Shown in pieces: positions 23,540-35,194 of a stretch of DNA of 64,000 nucleotides; position 1 is the first letter of the stretch, and every line of letters begins with the position of its first letter. The stretch covers positions 128,760 through 192,759 of the forward strand of contig SZWC01003622.1 in NCBI GenBank assembly GCA_023375785.1, given 5' to 3'. Below the pieces are notes generated by a model. The model had not been told where the DNA came from, made no database searches, and worked only from the letters and a program-made list of their open reading frames with translations. The stretch is from Penium margaritaceum. Lineage: Eukaryota; Streptophyta; Zygnematophyceae; Desmidiales; Peniaceae. A program made the translations under genes and the position numbers.

Positions 23540-23743
23540 CTGACGCAGTGCACGTTTTTGTGGTCTGAGAGGTGAGGTAGAAGCAGTTCCACCATTCTTG
23601 TGATAGCGCCGTGCGGATGCAGGTGGAGCTGGATGATAGGGTAGGAGGTGGAGGGGTGGCATGTCTCGGATCTCCGAGAGATCTTCCACGGTGATCCTCT
23701 CAGGCTGATTTTTTCTCCATCGATGTCCAGGTCATCGTCTGCA

Positions 23744-24097
23744 TTATTGGCGTATGTCGCTCATGAGACTGAAGATGTCGCTTGAGCATGGGTCATAGGC
23801 CTGAAGAATAGAGTGAAATGGACGATCGGTGATGAGGTAGAGGAGTACTAGGGCTTGATATTCGGCGAAGAAGTCGTCGCTCCAGTATTGCCGAATGTTG
23901 GGAGTGGAAAAGTCCACGTGGAAGTAGTCTCGTTCCTTGCTGAAGATTTCCCGGGGTTCAAGGCTACCAAAGCTCACATCTGCATGTAGTTCCATTGCAG
24001 CAAGCCATTCATCATGGTTGACTGTCGGCATCATTGAAGTCCAGAATGGGGATTCAGTGAGCGAGTTCGATAATTTCTTGCTTGATCGGTTTGCCAT
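23744..24097 (-). pseudogene. Purine-tract-proximal frame, unit 4
   Basis: 118-codon minus frame containing VNHDEWLAAMELHADVSFG, then SKERDYFHVDFSTPNIRQYW and LLYLITDRPFHSILQAYDPC; it stops after MSDIRQ. The aromatic and charged pattern looks like real protein. Unit 2 extends it C-terminally and unit 1 has it in two frames. No family recognised; possibly a gag-derived remnant. Confidence 0.4.
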
Positions 24098-25462
24098 GTC
24101 TCCACCAGAGGCGCCGTTCTTGGGTGCCTGAGCTTCCCCTGGTCGTCATTTGAAAGTTGCTGGATGATTGGTCACAGGGAGAGATCAGAGTTTTGCCAGA
24201 TGCAATACCTGTGTGCTGAGTCTTGGATGCAGATGGTCACGCAGCTAGACCGGTTGAGGTCCTGAGCATGAGCGGAGAATGAAGGTGGGGAGATTCAGAA
24301 GATGGGAGTGGGAGCAGATGCAGGACCACTTGCACTGTTTGATATTATCAGCGTGGGTGCGTGTCATGACGGAGTGTGCGATGCAATCGACCGGATTCGT
24401 GTGCCAAGCAGAGGACGATGCTGAAGGCGGATAAGTGATCAATGATTTTGAGTGGGCACAGGGGTGAGCCGCGTGCGCTATGGAGGTTTTCGGTATGGGC
24501 GCAGGTCGTCGCGAAAATGGCAAAACGACCGGGCGAATCATTGTGCCGAGCGGAAGAACGATGTGAAGAACTGAGGAGATGGCTGATGGCTGAGTGGGCG
24601 CAGGGGCGAGACTGCGTGCGTTGTTTGAGATAGGGGAGTAGATTGCGGCAAGGGGGAGGCAGGAGCCAACGTGCCACAAGAAATTTGTTGCCGGCGTAGG
24701 TGCGGGCTGCTACGAAGTTGGCAACTAGCTCGTGCAGATATTGGTGCTGGCAACAGATGCTAATGATGCGGAGGCTAAGGCTGAAGATGAGGACAAAGTG
24801 GGCGCAGGGGTGAGCTGCGTGCGCTGTGGAGATTTTCAGCGTGGACACAGATCGTTGCAGAAATGGCGATACGACCGGGCGAATCCTTGTACTGAGCAAA
24901 ATAACAAATGTGAGGAAATGAGTCGGTGGCTGATGGCTGAGTGGGCGCAGGGGCGAAGCCACTTGCGCTGCGGAGGTTTTTAGCGTAGACGTATGTCGTC
25001 GTGGAAATGGCGATACGACCGGGCGAATCCTTGTGATGAGCAAAAGAAAGATGTGAAAATGAGGAGGTGGCTGATGGTCGAGTGGGTGCAAGGGCGAAAC
25101 CTCGTGCGCTGTGAGATGATGAGGAGAAGCTGATGCGGAGACTGAGTAGATGACAAAGGATGATTTGAATAATTGAGAGGATGCAGATGAAGTTGATGAG
25201 GGCGACTCAGAGGAGGCAGAAGGAGAAGATGATCAATGACACAATGAAGATGGAGATGATGCGGAGAAGAATGATGGCTGTTTAACTATGGTAGATAAGG
25301 AGGGTAGAGAACGTGGTGGGCAGAGGATGGAGATGTAGGAGGTAGCATAGCAGGGAGCAAGAGTGAGACAACCACTTCATCTTCTTCCAGGAGAGTGACG
25401 GCTTGTTCCCCAGTTGGTCCTTGGCGGACAGGAAGACTGGCGGTGTCCGACATCCTGAGAGT

Positions 25463-25927
25463 TCAAGGAGATTTGTTACCGTGGGGAAAGTCATGGAGCG
25501 GGCAGAGACACTGATACACCGATGTCTGGAGAGTGACGGATTGTGCCCCAGTTTGCTCACAATGGGAGCAGGAAGACTGGTGGTGTCCGATATCGTGAAA
25601 GTGGTATTCTGATTGCTGCTGCTGACGAAGCAAGAAGGCGATGCGAGGAGGCAGCTTGAGATGATGAGTGTAGGTGGGCTGAAGTTGACTAGGTAGAGGT
25701 AGCAGATGAGGCAGATGAAGGCGGAGGCGTTTGTGGAGGCCGAGGAGATGAGGAGCAGTGGATGGCAGATGGCAGAAAACTTCCAGGTAGTTGACAGAAG
25801 ATGGCGGCTCGGGAGCTGCTCGCGACTGTGGTGGTTGACAAGTCATCAGTAATTGGCCACGGGCGCAGAATGGGCGCAGGGCTTCCTCGTGATGGCGTGA
25901 CGTTTCTTCAGCACGAGGGATTTCCAA
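25463..25927 (-). pseudogene. Pro/His-rich frame, unit 4 (longest copy)
   Basis: 154 codons, the longest version of the frame at 16885-17190. It extends into QQQQSEYHFHDIGHHQSSC and a Cys-x2-Cys (CSHCEQ). No ATG at the start. Unknown product. Confidence 0.3.
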
Positions 25928-26067
25928 GCGGTGTTGCTGATGTCAGCTGCTGGTGTAGCTGAGAGACGCGAGGCGACGATAGCAGTGGGAGAAGAATGCA
26001 GATAAAGGCAATGGAGTAAGGATGAAGACAGAGCAAAAACGAGGTTATGTGACACCAGGTGAGGTTG

Positions 26068-26085
26068 CCTGATGCTCAAATACCA
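26068..26085 (-). promoter_or_regulatory. Primer-binding site next to LTR-E
   Basis: Minus strand TGGTATTTGAGCATCAGG, the primer site of the 5'-most unit, with two substitutions from the standard site. Confidence 0.8.
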
Positions 26086-26688
26086 TGTTAGAAGAATACA
26101 GGCATGCGAGCAGCATAAGCAAAAGGAGGCAGGAGCATTGAAACAGATATGAGTAGACGTAAACCGGAGCGGTCACAAAGAGTTATTCGCAGAGCTTGAT
26201 AGAGGCCGAAGTGAGGGTGGATCAAGAATTGAGAGAGAGAGGGGGGCCGAAGGACGAGATGAGTGATGACTGGTTCAGAGCTGAGCGAAGGAGCGGTAGT
26301 GACGAAGCGAGGTGTTGAGAGCTGCGAGAGGCTGGCGAAGACAAGGAGTTCGAGGTGTGAGCAGAGCGAAGACACGGCGGCGAAGCTGCGGAACCAAATG
26401 GGAACAAAATGGAATAACTGTTCTGGTTAACTTCGAGGGAATGAACATCCTTGGTATAAAAGGTCAGAACATGACAAGAAGTCTAACTAACGGCTTCTTT
26501 CCGCTAGCCGGACTCGAGTGACAGGTGTCACTTTATTAGGGGATAACTCGACAGTGAGGCCTGAACGGTAAGGTGACTAGAGACCTGTTTGTCAACGTGG
26601 TTTGGTGGTGGGACCTGAACCATTATTCTAAAGAGGATTCTCGGACCATTGACTTGCACAGTGTCAGTTTTGCGAGAATTTTCTGACA
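26086..26688 (-). mobile_element. LTR-E (5' LTR of the array)
   Basis: 603 bp, complete. The right edge abuts satellite C at 26689. Confidence 0.88.
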
Positions 26689-26693
26689 TGCTC
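26689..26693. repeat. Target-site duplication, right copy
   Basis: TGCTC directly right of LTR-E, against TGCTT on the left. Confidence 0.7.
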
Positions 26694-27210
26694 TAGTTAT
26701 ATCGGGCTTGCTCCAGTTATCTTGGCATTGCTCTAGTTATCTAGGATCTGCTTCAGTTGACTTGGGCTTGCTCTAGTTATCTTGGCTTTGCTCCGGTTAT
26801 CCTGGCCTTGCTTCAGTTGTCTTTGGGCTGCTCCAGTTGTCTTGGGCTTGCTCCAGTTGTCTTGGGTTTGCTCCAGTTGTCTTGGCCTTACTCCAGTTGT
26901 CTTGGACTTGCTCCAGTTTTTTTGTGCTTGCTCTAGTTGTATTGGGACTGTTCCAGTTGTACTGGCCTTGCTCCAGTTGTATTGGCCTTGCTTCATTTGT
27001 TTAGGGCTTGCAACAGGTGTCTAGGGCTTGCTCCAGTTGTTTATGGCTTGCTCCAGTTGTGTTGGGCTTGCTCCAGTTGTTTTGGCCTTGCCCCATTTTT
27101 CCTAGGCTTGCTCCTGTTGTCTTGGGCTTGCCCTAGTTATATTGACTTGCTCCAGTTGTATTGGGCTTGCTCCAGTTGTCCTGGCCTTGCTCCAATTGTC
27201 TTGGGCTTGC

Positions 27211-27570
27211 TCCAGCAGTCTTGGCCTTGCTCCAGTTGTCTTGGGCTTGCTACAGTTGTCTTGGGCTTTCTCCAGTTGTCTTGGGCTTGCTCCGGTTGTC
27301 TTGGGCTTGCTCCAGTAAGCTTGGGCTTCATCCAATTGTAGTGACCTTGCTCCGGTTGTCTCGGGTTTTCTCTGGTTGTATTGGGCTTGCTCCAGCTGTC
27401 TTGGCCTTGCTCCAGTTGTCTTGGGCTTGCTACAGTTGTCTTGGGCTTTCTCCAGTTGTCTTGGGCTTGCTCCGGTTGTCTTGGGCTTGCTCCAGTAAGC
27501 TTGGGCTTCATCCAATTGTAGTGACCTTGCTCCGGTTGTCTCGGGTTTTCTCTGGTTGTATTGGGCTTGC
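27211..27570. repeat. 180-bp duplication (9 x 20 bp) in satellite C
   Basis: 27241-27390 and 27421-27570 read the same, including the rare variants CCAGTAAGCTTGGGCTTCAT and TCGGGTTTTCTCTGG. The inverted partner at 7440-7500 has a single copy. Confidence 0.9.
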
Positions 27571-30500
27571 TCCACTTGTATTGGCCTTGCTGCTGTAGTC
27601 TTGGACTTGCTTCAGATTTATAGGACTTGCTTCAGTTTTCATGGGCTTGCTCCAGTTCTCCTGGAAAGCTCTTGTTGTCTTATTCTTGCTCCAGTTGTCT
27701 TGGGCTTGGTCCACTTGTATCGGGTTTGCTCCAGTTGTCTCGGGCTTGTTCCAGTTGTCTCGGGGTTGCTCCAGTTGTCTTGGGGTTGCTCCAGTTGCCT
27801 TGGGCTTGCTCTAGATTTATCAGGCTTGCTCAAGTTGTCTTGGGCTTTCTCCAGTTGTCTTGGCCTTGGTCCAGTTATCTTTGGCTTGCTCCAGTTGTCT
27901 TTGGCTTGCTCCAGTTGTCTTAGCATTGATCGAGCTGTCTTGGACTGGTTCCAGTTGTCTTGGCCTTGCTCGAGTTGTCTTAGGCTTGATCCAGTTGTCT
28001 TGGGCTTGCTCCAATTGTCTTGGTCTTGCTCTTGCTGTCTTGGCCTTGTTCCAGATTTATTGGGCTTGCTCCAGCTGTCTTGGGCTTGCTCCAGGTTTCT
28101 TGGGATTGCTCCAGCCGTCTTGACCTTGCTCCAGTTGTCATGGTCTTGCTCCAGTTGTCTTCGGCTTGTCCCAGTTGTATTGGGTTTGCTTCAGTTCTCT
28201 TGGGCCTGCTCCAGTTGTATTGGGATTGCTCCAGTTGTCTTGGCTTTCTCCAGCTGTCTTGGCCCTGCTCTAGTTGACTTTGGCCTGCTCCAGTTGTCTT
28301 GGACTTGCTTTAGTTATCTTGGGCTTGATCTAATTGTCTTGGCCTTGCTCTAGTTGTCTTGGCCTTACTCCAGGTGTTTTGGGCTTGCTCTAGTTGTCTT
28401 GGGCTTGCTCCAGTTGTCTTGGCCTTACTCCAGTTGTCTTGGACGTGGTTCAGTTTTCTTGTGCTTGCTCCAGTTGTCTTAGGATTGCTCCAGTTGTCTC
28501 GGACTTGCTCCAGTTGTCTTGACCTTGCTACAGTTGTTTCGGGCTTGCTCCAGGTGTTATAAGCTTGCCCCGGCTGTTTTGGACTTGCTCCAATTGTCTT
28601 GGGCTCCCTCCAGTTGTGTTGGTCTTGCTCCAGATGTCTTGGGCTTGCTCCAGCTGTCTTGGCATTGCCCCAGGTGTATTGGCCTTGCTCCAGTTTCTTG
28701 GCCATGCTCCAGTTATCCTAGCCTTGCTCTAGTTGTCTTGGCCTAGCTCCAGTTGTCTTGGGTCTGCTTCAGTTGTCTTGGACTTGCTTTAGTTGACTTG
28801 GCTTTGATCCAGCTGTTTTTACCTTGCTCCAGTTGTCTTTGGCCTGCTCCAGTTCTTTTGGGTTTGCTCCAAGTTTTCTCGGCCTTGATCCAGTTGTCTT
28901 GACCTTGCTCCAGTTGTCTTGGGCTTCCTCTAGAAAGTTTGAGCTTGCTCCAGGTGCTGTGGGCTTGCTCCAGTTGTCTTGGCCTTGCTCTAGTTGTTTT
29001 GGGCTTGCTCCAGCTGTCTTGGGCTTGCTCCAGTTGTCTCGGCATCGATCCAGTTGTCTAAGGCTTGCGCAAGTTGTCTTTGGCTTGCCCCAGTTGCCTT
29101 TGGGCTTGCTCCAGTTGTCTTGGGCTTGCTCCAGTTGTCATGGCATTGTTCCAGCTATTTAGACCTTGCTCCAGCTGTCTAGGGCTTGCTCCATCTGTCT
29201 TTGCCTTGCTCCAGTTGTCTTGGCCTTGCTCCAGTTGTCTTGGCCTTGGTCAAGTTGTCTTTGCCTTGTGCTAGTTGTCTTGGGCTTGCTCCAGTTTTCT
29301 TGGGCATGCTCCAATTGTCTTGGGCTTGCTCCTGTTGTCTTGGTATTGCTCCATTTGTACTGGCCTTGCTCCAGTTGTCTTGGGCTTGCTCCAGTTGTCT
29401 TCGGCTTGCTCTAGATGTCTTGACCTTGCTCGTGATGTCTTGGATTTGCTCCAGTTGTCTTAGGCTTGATTCAGTTCTCTTGGGTTTGCTCCAGTTGTCT
29501 TGGGCTTGCTTCAGTTATCCTGGGCTTGCTACAGTTGTCTTGGCCTTGCTCCAGTTGTCTTGGGCTTGCTCCAGATTTTTTGGCTTTGCTCCACTTGTCT
29601 TGGACTTGCTCCAGTTGTCTTGGGTTTGCTTCAGTTGCCTTGTTCTTGCTCTAGTTGTCTTGGCCTTGCTCCATTTGTCATAGGCTTGCTCCAGTTTTAT
29701 TGGGCTTGGTCCACTTGTATTGGGCTTGCTCCAGTTGTACTGGGCTTGCTCCAGTTTTCTTGGTCTTGCTCAAGTTGTATTGGGCTTTCTCCACTTCTCT
29801 TTCTCTTGCTCCAGTTGTATCAGGCTTGCTCCAGTTGACTTAGGCTTGCCCCAGTTGTCTTGGGCTTGCTCTAGTTGTCTTTGGATTGCTTGATTTTAAC
29901 ACTAGAGTGTCACACTTTGGCACTAGAGCGTCACAAAGTGTTACTAGAGCATCACACTTTGGCACTATAGTGTGACACTTTGGCACTAGATCGTCACACT
30001 TTGGCAGTAGAGGGTTGAACTTTGGCACTCGAGCGTCACACTTTGGCACTATAGCGTCACACTTTGGCACTAGAGCGTCCCACTTTGGCAGTAGAGCTTC
30101 TCACTTTGGCACTAGAGCGTCACAAGCTGGCACTAGAGTGTCACACTTTGGCACTGGAGCATCACTCTTTGGCACTAGAGCGTCACAATTTGGCACTAGA
30201 GCGTCACACTTCGGCACTAGAGAGTCACACTTTGGCACTAGAGCTTCACATTTTGGTACTAGAGCTCCAAACTTTGGCACTAGGGTGTCACACTTTAGCA
30301 CTATAGTATCACACATTGGCACTATATAGTCACACTTTGACACTAGAGCGTCACATTTTGGCACTAGAGCTTCACACTTTGGCACTAGAGCTCCACACTT
30401 TGGTACTATAGCATCACACTTAGGCACTAGAGCATCACACTTTGGCACTGTTATGTCGCACTTTGGCACTAGAGCATCAAACTTTGGCACTGGAGCTTCA

Positions 30501-31890
30501 CACTTTGGCACTAGCGTGTCACACTTTGGCACAAGAGCTTCACACTTCGGCAATAGAGCGTCACACTTTGGCACTTGAGTGTCACACTTTGGCACTAGAG
30601 TGACACACTTTGGCATTTGAGTGTCCCACGTAGGCACTAGTGCATCACACTTTGGCACTAGATCTTTACACTTTGGCACTAGAGCGTCACACCTTGGCAC
30701 TATAGCTTCACACTTTGGCACAAGAGCGTCACACTTTGGCACTATAACTTCATGCTTTGGCACTTGAGTGTCACACTTTGGCACTAGAGCGTCACACCTT
30801 GGCTCTAGATCTTCATACTTTAGCACTAGAGCTCCACACTTTGGCACTAGAGCGTCACACATTGGCACTAGAGCGTCACACTTTGGTACGATGGCTTCAC
30901 ACTTTGGCACCAGAGCGTCACACTTTGGCACGAGAGCGTCACCCTTTGGCACTAGAGCTCCACACTTTGGCTCTAGAGCCTCACACTTTGATACTAGAGC
31001 GTCACACTTTGGCACTATAGCGTCACACTTTGACACTAGAGCATCACACTTCAGCACTAGAGTGCCACACTTTGGCACTGGATCATCACACTTTGGCACT
31101 AGAGCTTCTCACATTGGCACTAGAGCGTCACACTTTGGCACTAGAGCATCACACTTTTGCACTGGAGCCCCACACTTTGGCACTAGAGCATCACACTTTT
31201 GGCTCTAGAGCTCCACACTTTGGCACTAGAGTGTCACACTTTGGCACTAGAGTGTCATACGTTGGCACTAGAGCGTCATTCTTTCGCACTAGAGCGTCAC
31301 AGTTTGGCACTAGAGCTTCACACGTTTTCACTAGAGCGTCACACGTTGGCACTAGAGTGTCATAAGTTGGAAATAGAGCTTCACACGTTGGCACTAGAGC
31401 GTCACACTTTGGCACTAGAGCATCCCATTTTGGCACTAGAGCGTCACACTTTGGAACTAGAGTGTCACACTCTGGCACTAGAGATGACACCTTGCCACTA
31501 GAGCATCACACTTTTGCACTAGAGCGTGACACGTTGGCACTAGAGCGTCACACTTTGGCACTACAGTTTTGAACTTTGGCACTGCAGCCTCAAACGTTGG
31601 CACCAGAGCTTCACACTCTGGTACTAGAGCTTCACACTTTGGCACTAGAGCGTCACACTTTGTCACTAGAGCGTCACACGTTGACACTAGAGCGTCACAC
31701 TTTGGCACTAGAGCGTCACACTTTGGCACTAGAGCTTCACACTTTGGCACTATAGTGTCACTCCTTAGAACTAGAGCATCACATTTTGGCACTAGAGTTT
31801 CACACTTTGGCATTAGAGCGTCACATGTTGGCACTAGAGTTTCGCACTTCGGCACTATAGCATCACATTTTGGCACTAGAGCATCACACT

Positions 31891-32180
31891 TTGGAACTAG
31901 AGATTCGCACTTTGGCACTAGAGCATCACACGTTGGCACTAGAGCATCACACTTTGGCACTAAAGCTCACACTTTGACACTGGAGCATCACACTTTGGCA
32001 CTACAGCATCACACTTTGGCACTAGAGCATCACACTTTGGAACTAGAGATTCGCACTTTGGCACTAGAGCATCACACGTTGGCACTAGAGCATCACACTT
32101 TGGCACTAGAGCTCACACTTTGACACTGGAGCATCACACTTTGGCACTACAGCATCACACTTTGGCACTAGAGCGTCACA
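31891..32180. repeat. 146-bp duplication inside satellite A
   Basis: The segment with AACTAGAGATTCGCAC (31895) and AGCTCACACTTTGACACTGG recurs 146 bp later. 146 is 7 x 21 minus 1 because both copies contain one 20-bp unit. Confidence 0.85.
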
Positions 32181-34882
32181 CTTTGGCACTAGAGCTCCAA
32201 ACATTGGCATTAGAGCGTCACACTTTGGAACTAGAGCGTCACACTTTGGCACTAGAGCATCACACGTCTGGCACTAGAGCATGACACGTTTGTACTAAAC
32301 CTTCACACTTTGGCACTAGAACGTCACACGTCGGCACTAGATCGTCCCACTTTGGCACTAGAGCGTCACACTTCGGCACTATAACTTCATACTTTGGTAC
32401 TAGAGCGTCACACTTTAGCACTAGAGCGTCACACTTTGGCACTAGAGCGTCACACTTTGGCACTAGAGCGTCACACTTTGGCACTTGAGCGTCACAATAT
32501 GGCACTAAAGCTTCACACTTTGGCACTAGAGCGTCATACTTTGGCACTAGAGCTCCACAATTTGGCACCAGAGCGTTACACTTTGGCACTAGATCTTCAC
32601 ACATTGGCAATAATGTGTTGCACTTTGGAACTGGAGCGTCACACTTTGGCACTAGAGCGTCACACTTTGGTACTAGAGCATCACACTTTGGCACTAGAGT
32701 ATCACACTTTGGCACTAGAGATTCACACTTTGGCACTTGAGCGTCACACTTTAGCACTATAGTGTCATACTTTGGCACTGGAGCATTACACTTTGGCACT
32801 AGAGCTTCAAACCTTGGCACTAGAGCGTCAGACCTTGGCACTAGAGCGTCACACTTTGGCACTAGAGCATCACACTCTGGCACTAGAGCATCGCACGTTG
32901 GCACTAGAACTCCACACTTTGGCACTAGAGCGTCACGCGTTGGCACTACAGCGTCACACCATGGCACTAGAGCATCACACTATGGCACTAGAGCTCCAAA
33001 CATTAGCATAAGAGCGTCACACTTTGGCACTATAGCTTCACACTTTGGCCCTATAGCGTCACACGTTTGGCACTAGAGCATCTCACATTGGAACTGGACC
33101 TTCACACTTTGGCACTAGAACGTCACATGTTCGCACTAAATTATCACACTTTGGCACTACAGCGTCACACGTTGGCACTAGAGCTTCATACTTTGGTACT
33201 CGAGCGTCACACTTTAGCACTAGAGCGTCCCACTTTGGCACTAGAGCGTCACACTTTGGCACTAGAGCGTCACACTTTGGCACTTGAGCGTCACACTTTG
33301 GCACAAGAGCTTCACACTTTGGCACTAGAGCGTCATACTTTGGCACCAAAGCTTCACACTTTGGGACCAGAGTGTTAAACTTTGTCACTATATCTTCACA
33401 CTTTGGAACTAGAGCGTCACACTTTGGAACTAGAGCGTCACACTTTGGCACGAGAGCGTCACACATTGGCACTAGAGCATCACTCGTTGGCACTAGAGTT
33501 TCAAACTTTGGCACCAGAGCGTCACACTTTGTCACTAGAGCTTCACACTTTGGGAATAGAGATTCACACGTTGGGAATAGAGATTCAAACTTTGGCACTA
33601 GAGCATCATACTTTGGTACTAGAGCATCACACTTTGGCACTGGAGCATCCAACTTTGGCACTAGAACATCATACTTTAACACTAGAGTGTCACACTTTGG
33701 CACTAGAGCGTCACACTGTGTTACTAGAGCATCACACTTTGGCACTATAGCGTGAAACTTTTGCACTAGAGTGTCACACTTTGGCACTAGAGGGTTGAAC
33801 TTTGGCACTATAGTGTCACACTTTGGCACTAGAGCGTCACACTTTGGCACTAGAGCGTCACACTTTGCCATTAGAGCTTCTCACTTTGGCACTAGAGCGT
33901 CACACGTTGGCACTAGAGTGTCACACTTTGGCACTAGAGCGTCATACTTCAGTACTAGATATTCACACTTTGGCACTATAGCGTCACACTTTGGCACTAG
34001 AGTGTCACAATTTTGGCACTAGAGCGTCACACTTTGGCACTAGAGTTTCAAACTTTGGTACTAGAGCGTCAGTCTGTGGCACTACAGCGTCCCACTTTGG
34101 CACTAGAGCATCACACTTTGGCACTAGAGCATCACACTTTGGTACTAGAGTTTCAAACTTTGGCATCGGAGCCTCACACTTTGGCATTAGAGCGTCACAC
34201 TTTGGCACTAGAGCGTCACACTTTAGCACTAGAGCGTCACACTTTGGCACTAGAGCATCATACTTTGGTACTAGAGTGTCACACTTTGGCACTAGTGCTC
34301 CACAATTTGGCACTAGTGCTCCACACTTTTGCACTAGAGCGTCACCCCGTGGCACTAGACCTTCACACATTGTCACTAGTGCATCACACTTTGTCAGTAG
34401 AGCTTCACACTTTGGCACAAGAGCGTCACACTTAGGCACAGGAGAGTCATACTTTGGCACTAGATTGTCACACTTTCACACTATATCGTCAACCTTGGGC
34501 ACTATAGTTTCGAACTTTGGCACTAGAACGTCACACTTTGGCACTAGAGCGACACAATTTGGCACTAGAGCATCACACCTTGGCACTAGAGTGCCACGCT
34601 TTGGTACTAGAGCGTCACTATTTGGCACTATAGCGTCACACTTTGACACTAGAGCGTCACACTTTGGCACTAGAGCTCCAAACGTTGCATTAGAGCATCA
34701 TAAGTTGGCACTAGAGCGTCACACTTTGGCACCCGAGCGTCACACGTTTGGCACTAGAGCATCACTTTGGCACTAGCCTTCACACTTTGGCACTAGACCG
34801 TCACACTTTGGCACTAGATCGTCACACTCTGGCACGAGAGCGTCATACTTTGGCACTAGAGCGTCGCACTCTTGTACTAGAG

Positions 34883-34887
34883 CTTCA
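34883..34887. repeat. Target-site duplication CTTCA, left copy
   Basis: CTTCA precedes the LTR start TGTTG. The matching copy is 35765-35769. An extra copy of the left junction sits at 35071-35075 because of the gap-flanking duplication. Confidence 0.75.
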
Positions 34888-35007
34888 TGTTGTTCTTCTA
34901 TGCCCCATGGCCACTGCTATGGGTTGACGGACAGGTTGGGCATGCACTGCTCCCTTGGAGTAAGTCCCCCAAACCTTGTTCGTGGTGCAAGTCCAAGCGA
35001 GACACCA

Positions 35008-35046
35008 NNNNNNNNNNNNNNNNNNNNNNNNNNNNNNNNNNNNNNN
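35008..35046. other. Assembly gap (39 N)
   Basis: A run of 39 undetermined bases between two copies of the same 149 bp. Confidence 1.
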
Positions 35047-35194
35047 GAGCGTCGCACTCTTGTACTAGAGCTTCATGTTGTTCTTCTATGCCCCATGGCC
35101 ACTGCTATGGGTTGACGGACAGGTTGGGCATGCACTGCTCCCTTGGAGTAAGTCCCCCAAACCTTGTTCGTGGTGCAAGTCCAAGCGAGACACC

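Larger units (their letters stand above)
23540..26067 (-). mobile_element. Internal region 4 (subtype y)
   Basis: With its purine tract and primer site, 2558 bp, the same length as internal 2 and sharing its variants (GAGAGGATGCAGATG near 25175 versus 19604). Includes repeats of about 140 bp (24450-25110), a minus frame at 23744-24097 and a longer Pro/His-rich frame at 25463-25927. Confidence 0.7.
14349..26688 (-). mobile_element. Tandem LTR-retrotransposon array, non-autonomous, minus strand
   Basis: Order on the plus strand: LTR-A, internal 1, LTR-B, internal 2, LTR-C, internal 3, truncated LTR-D, internal 4, LTR-E. The four complete LTRs are each 603 bp and start TGTCAG (TGTCCG in LTR-C) and end CTAACA on the minus strand. 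Minus-strand polarity comes from a primer-binding site of the initiator-Met-tRNA type (TGGTATCAGAGC...) directly after LTR-B, -C and -E, and a purine tract (AAGGGGG) directly before LTR-A, -B, -C and -D. Internal regions are about 2.3-2.6 kb. They contain no recognisable protease, integrase or reverse transcriptase, so mobilisation would have to depend on proteins from another element. Internals 1 and 3 share variants, as do internals 2 and 4 (both exactly 2558 bp), so the array is a doubled dimer. Flanking 5-bp duplications and preserved satellite phase show it went into satellite C cleanly. Confidence 0.88.
26689..29893 (-). repeat. Satellite C, reverse orientation, right part
   Basis: About 160 copies of the 20-bp unit (GGGCTTGCTCCAGTTGTCTT). 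From about 27270 to the satellite A junction at 29893 it mirrors 5145-7600 in reverse complement, variant for variant. It contains an exact 180-bp duplication at about 27241-27570. Confidence 0.96.
29894..34887 (-). repeat. Satellite A, reverse orientation, part 1
   Basis: About 238 units of the 21-bp satellite in reverse complement (CACTTTGGCACTAGAGCGTC), ending at the solo LTR. Occasional 20- or 22-bp units change the frame. A 146-bp segment is duplicated at about 31891-32180. Confidence 0.96.
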
